From: Primulina eburnea
Lineage: Eukaryota > Streptophyta > Magnoliopsida > Lamiales > Gesneriaceae
Assembly: GCF_022965805.1 (NCBI RefSeq)
Contig: NC_133102.1
Coordinates: 9,903,485-9,967,484, forward strand
Direction: 5' to 3'
Length of the DNA: 64,000 bases
Shown: piece by piece, positions 14,001 to 25,879 of the stretch
Position numbering within the stretch: the first letter of the stretch is position 1
Layout of the letters: each line of letters starts with the position of its first letter
The notes under the pieces: model-generated
Database searches by the model: none
Told to the model about the DNA's origin: nothing
What the model saw: the letters and a program-made list of their open reading frames with translations, nothing else
Translations under genes and position numbers: made by a program

Positions 14001-16088
14001 TTGACAAAGGATCTACAGCTCCATCCCTATTTTGAAAGTTCTACCGACTTGAAATTTTCAAAAGAAGACATCCACCCTGTTTCTAAAGATCCAAGTGAAT
14101 ATCTTGACGGCACACGAATTTACATCCAAGGATCTATGTGGGATGGCTTTGCTAATGGAAAGGGAGATTTTACTGATGGGCCATACGAAATTCAGAATCC
14201 AGAGAACTTTTTTAAAGATGATTTTTACAACTATGGTTTCAATCCTGAGGTTGGTTCTGTAGGGATGCCTGTGGCAGCTACTATCAGAGCTACTCTACCT
14301 CTGGAGGGATGGCAGATTCCTTTGTTCAATAAATTAGATAATGGCTACGTTCAAGAAATACCAAATCCTATATGGGACTATCATAAGTACATTCCGTACT
14401 CAAAACCAGGGCTGGTTCATGATCAGATTTTATTGTATGGAACACCAACAGATCTTGATGACTTCTGTCTTAAGGTATATACTGCAATGCTTTGAAATTT
14501 CTGAATTTATTGAACTGTTTCTTTGTTCACTTCAAATCAAACATCCTATTTCAGGCGCAACTGGTTAATTATATTCAATACAGAGCTCTCTTAGAGGGCT
14601 GGACCTCGCGTATGTGGAGCAAATACACAGGTGTTTTGATTTGGAAAACTCAAAATCCATGGACGGGTCTTAGGGGACAGTTTTATGATCATCTCCATGA
14701 GCAAACGGCAGGGTTCTATGGTTGTCGTTGTGCTGCAGAACCAATCCATGTCCAGCTAAATCTGGCAACAAATTATCTGGAGGTTAATATGATTTTTTTT
14801 TTGAAAACAATATACCTCTTTATTCTACAGTTTTTTTTTGAGCTCTAAACGCAACTTTATATATCAAAATAATTTCCTCATCAATTTGCAGTTTAAGAAA
14901 AAAATTATATTTCAGTTCTTCGTCATGAAACATCAAGTGCTCAAGATTTTAAACTACTGCATAAGATTGATCCAAAATCCGATCAGTTTTGCGGAAGTGA
15001 TAATTTACTTCATCGCATTATTATCTGCCTGATGATTGTTAAGATTTTTTTTTACTTCATCAAATAGAATCTTTTAAGGAATAGAATTGTTTTAAAAATT
15101 TTAATGCAGGATAATGTAAATGATAATGATTCAATATATATTCAATTCAAATATATTTTTGTGAACGCTGTGAAGAATTTTTTGGCAGACTAGTTTGCAT
15201 ACCCACTAATACTCACTCCCTCGACTACCTGTTTTCCTTTTCATACCTACAAGTTACTTGTTGTGCACATCGAAATAAAATATCCGGTTATTACAGGTGG
15301 TCAATACCACATCGAAAGAACTATCTGATGTTGCTATAGAATCCTCAGTTTGGGATCTGGAAGGAGCATGCCTCTACTACGAAGTCTTAGAAAAGCTCAC
15401 TATTCCATCGAAAAAAACAGTTTCCATTTCTGAGTTGAAGTATCCCAAGTCTGACAATCCAGAGCCTGTTTATTTTCTTCTTCTTAAACTGTATAAAAGA
15501 GAAGACTATAGGCTATTATCCAGGAATTTTTATTGGTTACATTTGACAGGCGGTGATTACAAGCTCTTGGAACCATACAAAAAAAATAAAGTTTCCCTCA
15601 AAATCACTTCCATGACTTATATAAGAGGCTCCAGCTATGAAGTCAGAATGCATGTAGAGAACACATCAAAAAAACCAGACTCCAGAACTCTACTCCACAA
15701 CAATGTACTTGAAATACATAGAAACGGAGATTCTGATATGCAATCAGAAGGTGTGCGCTGTGTGCCTGAAAGAGAACATGAGCGTGGTTTACTTGGGAAG
15801 GTATGGCAATACTTCTCAACAAACAGAAGTGGTATGAAAGTTACTGAGATCAATGGGGCTGGGATTGGGGTGGCATTTTTCCTTCATTTCTCTGTCCATG
15901 CTTCAAATAAAGATAACAAAGAAGGTGAAGATACCCGAATATTGCCTGTTCATTACTCGGATAACTATTTCTCTCTAGTACCGGGCGAGGTAATGGCAAT
16001 AACCCTGAACTTTGAGGTCCCACCAGGCGTTACCCCCCGAATTACACTTCATGGTTGGAACTATGAAGGTGGGGATGTTGTTCTCTAA
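2027..16088 (+). CDS. EBM: Mannosylglycoprotein endo-beta-mannosidase, 5'-partial (9 exons visible)
   Basis: GH2-family enzyme that cleaves the Man-beta1,4-GlcNAc bond in the core of plant N-glycans during glycoprotein breakdown. Visible exons, all with AG/GT borders and consistent phases: 2027-2254, 3225-3283, 4527-4575, 5156-5386, 12269-12438, 12521-12725, 13806-14474, 14555-14782, 15297-16088 (stop TAA). They encode 876 residues; the family is about 940-970 aa, so roughly the first 80-100 residues lie left of the window. Recognisable family stretches are [19 protein letters not shown] (sugar-binding domain), [57 protein letters not shown] and [12 protein letters not shown]. The Glu in GGNEQ fits the GH2 acid/base position, and the Glu in [11 protein letters not shown] is a candidate nucleophile (inference). 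No stop or frameshift was seen in any exon, so the gene is probably functional despite the LINE in its fourth visible intron. Confidence 0.93.
4255..4392. mobile_element. Degenerate MITE-like palindromic patch in an EBM intron
   Basis: The intron between exons 3225-3283 and 4527-4575 holds a stretch rich in ACCGTACCGAAAATTTCGGT-type motifs that folds back on itself and ends near CTCAACCCTA. The right end read on the other strand (TAGGGTTGAGAAAAAATACT) resembles the terminus of the better-preserved hAT-type MITE at 37059-37502. No target duplication was found, so this is a remnant at best. Confidence 0.35.
6135..8324 (+). CDS. LINE ORF1 protein with DUF4283/RRM-like region
   Basis: An open frame of 729 aa. 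In plant L1 elements ORF1 encodes an RNA-binding chaperone that coats the element's RNA. The stretch [19 protein letters not shown] (about residues 273-291), followed by a GG-containing segment, resembles the DUF4283-type fold common in plant LINE ORF1 and related proteins. No CCHC knuckle was noticed. The C-terminal half is low-complexity, charged and probably disordered. The stop codon overlaps the start of ORF2 in ATGA (8321-8324), an arrangement compatible with termination-reinitiation. The ATG at 6135 is the first good in-frame start after the stop-rich leader. The assignment rests mainly on position in front of an endonuclease/RT ORF. Confidence 0.8.
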   Translation: MARRELYHNAKALEVRIEQKLFLLSMGKRGDSICLTERTRNASYMLEIGRDSAFWLRKIMGEYISNPKSHSTFNRIRRGEVIISVQKFVNTRGSYIEVSKTERAGKKQRIVIPSGRYEKGWKCIAFFVGKILNNGMREGESYTKGNLKHRRSVFGGKISPNTIGSGNVDARKEFRQCLNKDWNKALIVTKDCVNISWEMVTLSLGKAVDMKIEIFPFKANQALWWPARREDFEFYLKLGKCFFEKGISLCFQQGRNDINTNDEVYECCNSWIRIVGLPWDMWTTEMLQIVGDTCGGLLDISHDTIFLKDLKAAKIKVVGLEGGFINSSLTIYSPRGSLNVRIYVDSVNISAYKVYEKRSYAQVLKEGTRGLAGWNSVKRPIEVANDHGIQLEAEKIEVVTIGQEHNTSDGEKEWQNGTGQQASLSEVEKLNHHQLNYSNTKIIQGMEVFLGKDQQGFNKSSFDGKKGISGVGSAPVRGSKHIKILKRLNPKVMDDFNKGVIQTLTNKENDHKCRTHSTEDFSTQDKGFDVVYSRRKAKKDMDCSDTHYDTTIKIKEGWLDHDSLRDEQDATWEDKDFQMNHSSGSEDDSEFNNMGTHMSISSDSTTHTGLGLEDMGDLFASPSAKVHNKNISLHSKSSDNPIPTSVFSFDNIYGVGRDFKSDRVLVVGDKSGLSGGNIHEVDRNGGGTMTLSDNDGVFDCLDIMGIKKLELGDRLKTEGSCASGDNVLR
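8321..11989 (+). pseudogene. LINE ORF2 (endonuclease-reverse transcriptase), two frameshifts
   Basis: The endonuclease part (8321-9307) begins [12 protein letters not shown] and has the EEP-family stretches [17 protein letters not shown] and SRLDRFL. The RT part (9250-10824) has [55 protein letters not shown] and the catalytic FADD ([11 protein letters not shown]). The last part (10709-11989) continues the thumb and ends in a zf-RVT-like zinc-binding segment ([18 protein letters not shown]). Reading moves from frame 2 to frame 1 near 9250-9260, and back to frame 2 at a G-rich run near 10711-10716. Everything else is open, so the element is fairly young. Confidence 0.87.
12741..12841. repeat. 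Microsatellite (TC)n/(TG)n in an EBM intron
   Basis: Two short (TC)n runs (about 12742-12760 and 12798-12826) and a (TG)n run ending near 12841 lie just downstream of the exon ending at 12725. The rest of this intron, to 13805, shows an unassigned short open frame at 13453-13689 and nothing else I can support. Confidence 0.8.
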
Positions 16089-16728
16089 TTGCTGATAAGC
16101 ACTTCATTGCTCTCCTATGAATGCTGTTTCAAGGTAATTTGTGTTATGTGTTTACAAACTGTAACCTCTGCAAGTTAGTATACGTGTGTACTGATCTATC
16201 AAGTTACAATTGCATGGGTACCTTGTCTGTGTAACTTTATATGTGAGAGTAAATATTAGCTGCAGGCACTCCAGCTGAGATTTTCTCCGACGATTGTAGC
16301 CTTCTGTTACTGTCCTTTGATATTCTTTATTTTGCTTCTAATTGTGCACTTGTCTTTCTCCTTACCCTTTTCGCCCATTCCCTTGCAACCACGGCTTCAA
16401 AACGTTTTAAACATCCTGGTATTGGCTTTCTGTACTTGCTAAGTTTAAGCCCAACTCGCTAAACCTGCTCAGCTAACAAACTGATGATATGCTTTCTCAC
16501 GAGGTATTCAAAATCATTCCACAAACAAAAACTGGAACATAAAATTATGTGTGCTCATATGCAGCAGTTTAGTTTCGAAGAACAGTCGATTTATTTATTG
16601 GATTAGCTACGGAGAGTTAACAGTGTGGCAACAGTGTGGCGAAGTATACGAGGGATGATGTTCCTGAATAATGTCTGTCTGTGTCTCAAATATAAATCCT
16701 CAAGAGCCTTACGCATTATATATGGAGG

Positions 16729-16963
16729 AATACATGAAATCGTCCCTATACTTTAAGCTTCTATCAGGTCAAGTCCCTCAATTTATTCCGTGTGTTAATT
16801 TAGTCCTCAAATTTGTTAAGTTGTCCAGATGACGTTCCTGATGTTAACTTTCCCTTCAATTTTTAGTGGATTGAACATATTTGAAAGACTACATTAGCAC
16901 ACAAGTAAATTTGAGGGACTGAAACGATAATAAGACCAAAATGTAGGGACAATTCTATGTATC
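16729..16963. mobile_element. Small MITE-like element 3' of EBM
   Basis: The left end ATACATGAAATCGTCCCTAT and the right end, read on the other strand (ATACATAGAATTGTCCCTAC), form imperfect terminal inverted repeats about 235 bp apart. The inside is non-coding, with GTCCCTCAA/TTGAGGGAC-type inverted pieces. The TIR resemblance is direct observation; superfamily and target duplication could not be settled. The remaining 3' flank of EBM (16089-16728 and 16964-17361) holds the 3' UTR and nothing else recognisable. Confidence 0.5.
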
Positions 16964-17685
16964 TTCCCGGTGTTTTAGTTTGGCCAGCTAAAAACACTTG
17001 ACTCTAGCGTGTTCGATCTGTCGAGTATTAATGGGGAAATTAACGTTGGGGACTGGGAAATTAACTTCATATTTGAGGGACTTTATCCAGTGACCATCAA
17101 ATAAATTCACATTCTGTCAGCACAAATAAAGGGTTGATAGTAAGGGATCAATAAATTCAAGTCATGGGTCGATGAGGCCAAAGTTTTGGAATTTGGATAC
17201 AGAATTGAAATGGATTTTTCAAGAAAATAAACAATAAGGTCTCAAAACTTGGCAATATTCTTGTGGGTTATTTCATGCATGACTCAGTGTTGCCCCAAAT
17301 TATAAGTTACCAAGGACCCTCCAGAGAAGAGTATTTATTACTCCCATCTCCTGCATTGTAGTGTTGGAGTATTTGTCCATAAATTAAAGAAAATTTGTGG
17401 GTTTATTTTTATTTGTTTATTTAATGGATTTTTGGGACAATTTTTGGATATCTATGGTTTTGTGATTTTATTCTTTAACTTTGTAGGCCTATTTCGAGTC
17501 AAATTTAATTTAAAACATCAGAACCATAATGTGAATTGGTGATTCACGATATAACTTTGACCAGCCTCAGAAAATGCGAACCTCAATGCCACTATACTCC
17601 GCATGAATGGGGGCAATCGATCCAAATCTTTTGCTAACCTGATGTTGGCACAAGGTTCTCTCCTCCATCTGCCAAAGAAATTTGA

Positions 17686-17849
17686 GTGTGTCTCATGTGA
17701 GACCGTCTCACGAATCTTAATCTGTTAGACGAGTCAACCTTATAGATATTCACAATAAATAAAAAGTAATACTTTTTCATGGATTACCCAAATAAGAGAT
17801 CCGTCTCACAAATGCGACCCGTGAAACCGTCTCACAGAAGTTTTTGCCA
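17686..17849 (-). mobile_element. MITE, copy 1 (TIR core GTGAGACSGTCTCAC)
   Basis: A short non-coding element whose ends carry the near-palindrome GTGAGACCGTCTCAC (17697-17711) and GTGAAACCGTCTCAC (17821-17835). Its reverse complement aligns along its length with the element at 36416-36598, including the inner AAGTAATACTTTTT-type core and the outer flank ATGGCAAAAACT. Two separated copies with matching ends make a transposed family the simplest explanation. Confidence 0.8.
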
Positions 17850-18859
17850 TAGAAATTTTAGACGATAATATCCGATAATTTTCAGCAGAAAGATCTAGTT
17901 ATCTCCCTACTTTGATCCAACTATCAACATATTCTCTCAAGATTAGCTAAAACTCCCGCGAATAATAAACAATATTTTTTGTATTTTTTATAAGAAAAAC
18001 TATTCATTTTATTCTTTCGTTGAAAGGCCAAAAATTATTACAACACGATTTAATAATAATTTTAATGTTCGAAAAGTGGGTTGATTTAACAAAGTCAATA
18101 AAATAAAATGTGAAAAATTATAATTTATGATGATTTTTTAGACATAAAATCAATAATATATTTGACCAAATCTAATGTATAAGTTGAATATTGATGTTTC
18201 ATAAATTTATTTTTTTCCTAAAGAAATAAAAAAAACATCTAACAAAGTCAATAACATATTTTGATATTTTTTTATTGAAATATCAAAAAAAAAAATCTCA
18301 TTTTTTCTTTTTTTTTATATCATATTTATTCATTTGTTAGACAATTTACTATCATTTACATGATTTTGGGCAAAAGTTAATCGCTTCAACGGTTAAGTTA
18401 TACTGAGAATTCATGACTTAGAGATATCTTATCTGCAATAAACACACACTTGTTGCATTCTCTTCTGTCATATATGATTACATTAATCACAAACAGAATC
18501 AGAGTATTTAATATCTTCTACTATAATAACATAAAACGTAGGCTTTAAATTTAAAAAAAGGAAAAAAAATAAAAGTTTCACAGCACAAAATACATAAACA
18601 AATATGTCAGAAATTGGGTTATCAAGTCGGACCATCATGGCATTTCATATTTGGAATAAAAGATTAGTGATTTATACAAAAGATCCCATTTTTACGAAAC
18701 ATATTTTTTCAAGATTTTATTGGAGACGTGAAAGTTGTCCAAGGAATAAAAAATCACACACATCAGGCACGAAGCGAAGGTTTAATTTCCACCTGTCAAT
18801 CAAGATGTTGAGTATCCCTTGTAGCTTTATAAAGCTCATGAATTAACTTATTTAAAAAT

Positions 18860-21800
18860 AATATTTATTTTAATAATATTTTACGATTTTTTCCATTTTA
18901 ACATTTACTTTATCTATATATCCATACAATCTGCATAGATAAAATCCTTGAATATACAATCGGTATCATGAGGTTTGCCTCTCAACGTGATATCATGAAA
19001 CTCATTAGGAAGCACACTGTATATTCTAAATTAGTTGTTGGTCGATTTAGCCGTAAAAAATAAGGATAAAACTCGCTCGAGTATGAGACTAGCATCTGTG
19101 ATGTAAACATCATGTTTTATTGGTAAGGGTATGGAGATGTCCATACATACATATGAGTAATCATTTGATGATATACTGAACAACCCACCATCGGACTTTC
19201 TAAGTGATTATCACTTATCGAGTTGAATTGTCCATAGTTATGATTGTACATCATTCGTCATTTGACCCAGGACAACGTGGAGGCTCTACGTACTAGCATG
19301 CATTTTGATCCGTTTACCAACCCCATTTAGGGTCATCAAATTGCGATGTTAGTTTTAGTTCCGAAATACTTAGGATTCAATACATTGTAGTCGAGAACTC
19401 ACCGCTCACCTACGATTGAATATATCATACGTGATCTGATGAGTTAATAGTGCAATGAATATCTAGCCAGAGTAAGATATGTATATTTTGGAAATGTGTC
19501 TTCTCAGTTGTATATACCATGTCAATGTTATTACTCAAAGATATATCACATCGTTATCGAATTCATATGCAACTCTCGATATACTAATGGTTGCTGAGTC
19601 GATCATGATATATGAGTTCAAGGAACCGTACTATATGCTAACCTTATTTATTGATTCTTGTAGGCAGTATCAGTGATACTTAAGGGATAATTAGGTGATG
19701 TTACTAGACGCTCTTATAACCATATGATGGGTGCAATCAGACTTGAGTTATGACGTTTATGATCAAAGGGTTGATAAGAAAAATGAGGTTAATTAGGGTA
19801 GGCCCGAATAAGAATAAATGTTGTTATGAATCACATAGAATTGTGAACATATGACTAGCTACATCACTGAATCATCGAGGGTTATACAAATATTGAATTA
19901 TGTGTTTTTGTTGAGATAGTCGAATTCAAGGAGTTAAATTTGGCGATTCTAGTTTGATGAAGATCAAACAAATTGAATATAAAGGAGTTTATAAGTGAAT
20001 TGCACTATTGGAAGATATGGAAGTTAGCTTAACTACAATTAAATTATGATATTTGAACTGATTGTATTCTCGATACATCAACGCTATCTGATCGTCAATA
20101 AGGACTATAATGAGTTTACAATTATTTGTTTAGTAAATTTAAAATATGCTAATTAAATAATATATTATTTTGTAGTGAATACTAAGTATAAGATTCTCGT
20201 GGAATATTATAGAAGAATCTAAAATTAATTAATTAATTGATTAAGCAATTATTTAATAAATATTTAATATATTGTATTATGCATGATCAAAAGTTGATAA
20301 TGATTTAATTAAGTGTAGTATTTTTCAAGTGTGGAAATACTATATGAGAATTTGAAATAATGGAAACACGTATCTTGATAAAGAAAAACCCTGATTAGAT
20401 GAGGAAGAGAATTTTATATATGTGTAATCAATAGTTGAATTTACACACAATTATTTTGTTCATAATTTTTGTCTACGAAAAATTTGACAACAAAAGAAAA
20501 TTCTCCCTTTTCTCTCACTTGAAAATATAGTCCCACTTTGAGAAGAGGCACGATCGAACACTTCCATACACCACCATTCGCCACCGTCTTGTCACAGTCA
20601 AGTCGATGTGGTTCCACCGCCTTCAGGCGATCATCGCGATGCAAATTTCTCCTAGTTTTCTAGAGCAGTCTAAGAGATGAACAATGTTTCTGATCGTGGA
20701 TCAGATTACAAGGTTGAAGAAAGTTCGTAGGAATTTACAAGAAGAGCTATTACTACATAAGCACTGGGATAGTTGGAGTTGGCTTTAAATATGCAAAGGT
20801 AAATAAGATCTAAACACCTTATGAATGGTTTAATTCATACAATACCCAGAATGTTTTGACCTTAAAACAAAATTTTTTAAACTTCTGTTGTGGTTTGGGT
20901 TCTAGAAAACGGTAAATCAACAGTGTATCGGAGCCAAGGTTTCTCAATCGTATTATTTTCTACTTTTTAATGTTTGAATTATGTTGAGTGATTTATTTCT
21001 AAAAAGCTTAAGAAAATATTTGAGAAATTGCAGCGTCTAGAAAATTTGATTTTTAGAAAAACAAAAAAAATATTTTTGCACTGCCTGGAATAGTTCCTGG
21101 TAGCCGGTAGTGCTGCCCAACGCATTTAGAACACTTCCTGCACAGTTTTTTTTAAAAAAATTTGTTTTCGCAGTGGGCAGCGAAATCATGAAACATGATT
21201 TCATTATGTGATATTATGGTCTTAATATAATATTTGATACTATATGGTAAAATGATGATCGAGAACCGTGAACAATCTGTTAGGTGTATGTTATGATATT
21301 TTATATGTATTGCTTTTTAATTATTTAAGTGAGTCTGGTTTATGGCCCGTTCCCACCCATTAAATTTGTATCCCAATGTGCCATGAAAATTTAATGCAAA
21401 TATTAAATTTAGTGGAAGATTGAGATTTGAAGATGGTAGTAGGCCCAGATCCTCAAGAGTTTTGAAGATCAAAGAGCTGTAAAATATTGGAAGCTAATGT
21501 AATATTGCATTTTCATCTGCATTTACATAAGTTTTAAACTTGGATAAATATTTTGTCTCATATGGATCAATTATCTCTTGGTTATCGATCATCGTTTATG
21601 ATTCATAATGCATGTGATATATTATAAATAATAAGTATGTGCATTATTATTAATATAATAAAAATAGTTCATGAATTAGGCAAACATACACAAAAACATG
21701 ACACAAGTTTTTAAAAGTTGATGAGACAAATTCTCAAAATTAAAATCTCTAATTTTGGATAAGATTCAAAATTTATATTAAGCCCACAAAAAGAAAACTA

Positions 21801-22870
21801 AACTGAGTTTTAAAATTTCCTTGTCTTTCATCAATGGTAGTTGCATGATGAACGCTACTTGTGGTTAGCATCTGACTCATATTATTTGGGAGGACTAGAT
21901 GCCGGAAAGTTGTGACTTCCACTAACATACTTGATGTGAACTACGTAGAACTCTCATGACTTCAGATCATATTATTTGGGGATCTCATGGACGAACGTCC
22001 ACTAAGATTCAACATCGATGGATTAGGGTCGACACGTGAAGAAGAATGACATCATATTATTGGGCTCTTATCAAATATGATGCAAAATACATTAGGTTGC
22101 AAGGGGTAGAAATCGGGTTATATCTTTTGGAAATTATAATTGTCTGATATTATTCGGGATCATAATTTAGTAATTGGGCCCTGCATACTCACTAAAAAAT
22201 TGGATATTCCGTTTTCATCAGATGTTGGAGAAAATATCAAAATAGTGGAAGGTAATTCATAAAAACAAAATACCATATTTTATGTCTTATAAAATATTTT
22301 AAAATAGTTAGCAATGTTTATTCTATTTCCATTTCGATATATTTATGATGTCATTGCGAAATCCTCGATCTGTTATTCTCTATCAAAATAAACTGATCAG
22401 AACGAATTAACAAGACTAGCTTAGGAATTTAAAAATTGTTTTAAATTCTTAGAAAATAGCATATGTGCTCAACAAGACATCTCTTAAAGAGGCTGGTGTG
22501 AATGCCGCTGCTTAGGAATTGGCTAAGCTTTACAACTGGTAGGACCATGACTTGTAAGATAAGAGTTATATGCTAGCTTCACTGTCAAACGAATTGGAGA
22601 GGCGGTTTAAAGAAGCTGTAAATGTTGTTGACATTTATGATCACCTGCAAGAGTTGTACCGTACACAAATACATCCATTAAGGCATGCCACTATCAAGGA
22701 GCTCATGACATCATACCTGCGAGAATGGGTCTCGGTCCATGAGTATTGTGTAAGGATGATTGAGCTCATCGAGAAGCTACTGAGCGGGAGGCTAAATCCG
22801 AGGACCGCCAAAGTTTTAAGAATTTATGCAATGTCCAAATACTCTAATTTTATGTTACTGTCATGATGTT
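18860..22870 (+). mobile_element. Decayed Ty1/copia element (5' LTR end, PBS, gag remnant)
   Basis: The sequence ending ATCAACA at 20922 is followed by GTGTATCGGAGCC (20923-20935), a mutated version of the tRNA-Met primer-binding site TGGTATCAGAGCC, so the region to its left is an LTR. The LTR start is not clear: a TGTTGGAG at 17362 would pair with CAACA but makes an unusually long LTR, so I give the start of the recognisable repeat-like text. Between 20936 and 22477 there is only AT-rich, stop-rich sequence. A gag remnant follows at 22478-22870, and no pol or 3' LTR is visible. The element is old and defective. Confidence 0.55.
22478..22870 (+). pseudogene. Ty1/copia gag fragment
   Basis: The open stretch 22570-22866 begins MLASLSNELERRF and contains AYLREWV-like and MIELIEKL-like segments typical of the copia capsid (retrotran_gag/UBN2) domain. 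Upstream in the same frame the family-like W.DHD segment is interrupted by two stop codons (near 22541 and 22556). Only about 110 residues of a normally larger Gag remain. No zinc knuckle follows. Confidence 0.7.
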
Positions 22871-23079
22871 TAGACAAATGATGTAACAAAACTCTTTTAC
22901 AAATACTTTTGGTTGAACAGCTCATTTATGATCACAACTTGGAAGTTTATTGGTATTTAAGAAAAATTTTAATTTTTTCCGCAAATTTCAAGTAGTTCAA
23001 AATCTACGGTATGTTACATGTTTTGAGTAAAAAAAAAACATAGCAGATTAAGCACTAACTTATTTTTAACATATAAAAA

Positions 23080-23465
23080 AAGCTAATTTAGAGACGGTTT
23101 TTAAAAACGTCGTTAAATTGAATTTGCTCACGATTTTTAAAAAATCATAGTCAAACTACCACAGTTATTAAAACTAACGTTAATCCCTACATTTAGCGAC
23201 AATATTTCACATTCTGTCGCTAATATAGCAACCGTTTACATAAAAGCATCGCTAGAATTAAAAACGGATGTAATCTTCCGTCGCGAATATTAAAGTCGTC
23301 ACATTAATTGCATAACGACGATTTTTCTAATAGTATGTGACTAATTGCGAACAAATATTTTATAACCTAAATTCCGTTGCAATTTTGAATTTTGAAAATT
23401 ATATTCAAAAAATCGTTGCTATAATCCATCATAAATCAGCGACGGTTTGTGGAAAAACCACCACT
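23080..23465. mobile_element. Diverged inverted-repeat element with GCGACGG-type motifs
   Basis: This AT-rich stretch carries degenerate alternating motifs such as AGAGACGGTTTTTAAAAACG, TTAGCGACA, CTGTCGCTAA, TTCCGTCGCGAATA and AGCGACGGTTTGTGG. The same motif family is far better preserved at 38630-38850. Arrays like this are typical of CACTA subterminal regions and derived MITEs. The flank to 23570 (a run rich in T and C) has no feature I can support. Confidence 0.45.
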
Positions 23466-23570
23466 AATCGCCTAATTATACCATTTGTTCTACTTCATTT
23501 ATTTCAGCGATTTTCGCAATTTTTTCTATGGTATAGACAGGTTTTTGCTTCTTTTTTTCCCCAAATTTTC

Positions 23571-23649
23571 TCATAAACAATAATAATAAAAAGCAATTAA
23601 TAAAAAGAAAATGCAATAACAATAAATAAAGTAGGCGGTTTAACCAGCC
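23571..23649 (-). repeat. Inverted 79-bp piece of the EPRV intergenic region at the left junction
   Basis: Positions 23571-23649 are the reverse complement of 29577-29655, essentially base for base by eye. The piece ends with GGCGGTTTAACCAGCC and joins directly to + strand coding sequence at about 23650. It marks a rearranged left end of EPRV copy 1: the leader, primer site and start of ORF1 are missing and replaced by this inverted fragment. Confidence 0.9.
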
Positions 23650-23650
23650 A

Positions 23651-25879
23651 GAAGAATGGATTTTAGAAGGTATTGCCAAAACAGAATTTATAGAACAAGA
23701 AGAACCCAACACCCAATTAAAAGAAATAACTCAATATTTAGATGGAAGAGTTAAACTTTCTTTTGATAGAACAAGTAGTCATAACAGTAGATCTGATGAT
23801 TCTTCAACTTCAGATACTATAGATTTAGGAAGAATATCACAAATAAACTCTCCTTATAAAACCCAACCTAGATATTCTACATCAGATATACCCAATTCTA
23901 TAATAAGAAATGTAGATTATACCTCAGAAATACCTAGACCTATATATACCAAAAATAAGATAGGAAGACAATTGAATATTCCAGAACAACAATTTGAATC
24001 AGAACAAGATCCAACAAGTCCAACTTTTTCCTCAATAACAGAAAATATAATTAATGAACTAAATGTTATAGAAAAAGAATTCCAAATAGATAAAAACTTT
24101 CTACATAAAGATTTTTATGATATACATAATAAAGCGAAAAGATTATGGTTTTTTGAAAATTTTATGAATACCAGAAAAGATATTCAAGAAAAATTCTATG
24201 AATTTATAAATAAATATAAAATTAACATTTTATTCTTCGATTGGTTTGAAATATACTCCTCTCAAAATTCCTTAGAATACCCATTTTCAAACTATGTTAA
24301 TCCTATTACAATGAGAAATAAATCACCAGAATGGGAAACTATTACTGATTCTAGAAAAATTCAATCTAATCATCCTCCTTTACAAGGAATTAAAATACTA
24401 GTACAAAATCAACAAATTGAAGCAATTCCTATAAAAAATCCAGGAGATAATGAAAAAATTAATATAAAAAACATCATAATACAAAATAATTTCACAAATA
24501 CAAATTTAAATACCATAGGAAAACAACTAGATCGGATAGAAAAACAAATACAAAAACAACCAACAACTAAAATAGAAACCTCGAATAGTAAACTCAAAAA
24601 CCCAATTTTTAAACCATACCAAATAACTGAAAATAGTGTTAAAAATATCAAAGAGAATAATTTTGAATTTATAAAATTAATACAAGATAAATTAAGTAAA
24701 ATGGATACAACAGCCAATAGCTCAAATCAACCCATAGATCAAACTATTCCTGAAACACCAAACTCTAATCTTAGAATAAATACCTTAAATCATGATTCAG
24801 ATATTAGTGAAGCTTTAGAACAATTCCAAAATCCTACAAATAAAATCAATAAAATTGATTGGAATCAATCTTCACAAAAGTTACAAATTATTCCTGCTCC
24901 AGATTTAGGAATAATAAAACCCATAACACAATCTCGTTTTAATGCTTCTTCCGTTTATGATTGGAACATAGATGGAATGACTGAATATAATATTCTTAGT
25001 ATTTTACAACAAATGACTATGGCAGCAAATGCCTATAAAACTCAAACAAATACACAAGATAGAACCATAGCCGAACTCCTTATAGCTGGTTTTTCTGGCC
25101 AAATTAAGGGTTGGTGGGACTATTATCTTACAAATCAACAACAAGAAGATATTTTAAATTCTATAAAAACTGATGAAGATGGAATACCAATTTTAGATCA
25201 AGATGAAAATCCCCAACAAGATGTTGTATCTACTTTAATCCTAACAATCTCTTTACACTTTATAGGTGATCCTTCACATTTAAAAGATAAAAATGCTGAA
25301 TTATTATCAAATCTTAAATGTAAAAAATTAAGTGATTTTCAATGGTATAAAAATACTTTTCTAACCAGAGTCATGCTTAGGGAAGACTCTAATCAACCAT
25401 TTTGGAAAGAAAAATTCCTAGCGGGATTACCGACTCTTTTAGGAGAAAAGGTTAGAAATAAAATTAGAGAATCATGTGGAAAACAAATAATTCCTTATAA
25501 TGAATTTACTTATGGTCAATTAATTAGTTTAACTCAACAAGAAGGTTTAAAAATATGTCAAGATCTAAAATTACAAAAACATTTAAAATGGGAAATGAAA
25601 AGAACGAAACAAGAATTAGGAACTTTCTGTCAACAATTCGATATAAATCCTAATAAACCTTCTCCTTCTAAATGCTTAGGAAACTGTAGTGAATCTAATG
25701 AAAAGCCATATAGAAAAAATTTTAAATTCAATAAGAGAAATTTTAAACCAAAAGAAGATTTTTATAAGAAACCGTATAAGAAATTTAAAATTTCAAACAA
25801 TATCCTAAAAAATCATTTAAAGATATTGAATGTTATAAATGTCATAAAAAAAGACATACTGCTAATTATTGTAGATTGA
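23651..25879 (+). pseudogene. EPRV copy 1: capsid-like polyprotein segment, 5'-truncated and frameshifted
   Basis: An open frame enters from the inverted repeat at about 23651, with no start codon of its own. The first ~110 residues (from EEWILEGIAKTEF) are a Ser/Thr-rich linker that, from position, would follow a movement-protein domain, itself absent. The central part (YNILSILQQMTMAANAYKTQ through FWKEKFLAGLPTLLGEKVRN, about 24990-25460) has the tryptophan- and leucine-rich character of a caulimovirid coat protein. The lysine-rich tail should lead into a CCHC knuckle. Near 25790 the A run is one base shorter than in copy 2, the frame shifts and the ORF ends at 25879. In the shifted knuckle the usual Gly is also replaced by Arg. 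Confidence 0.75.

Noticed and set aside
17362..20922. A 3.56-kb copia LTR from TGTTGGAG to ATCAACA
   Set aside because: Too long for a copia LTR and contains a MITE and unrelated text; only the right end with the primer site is supported.
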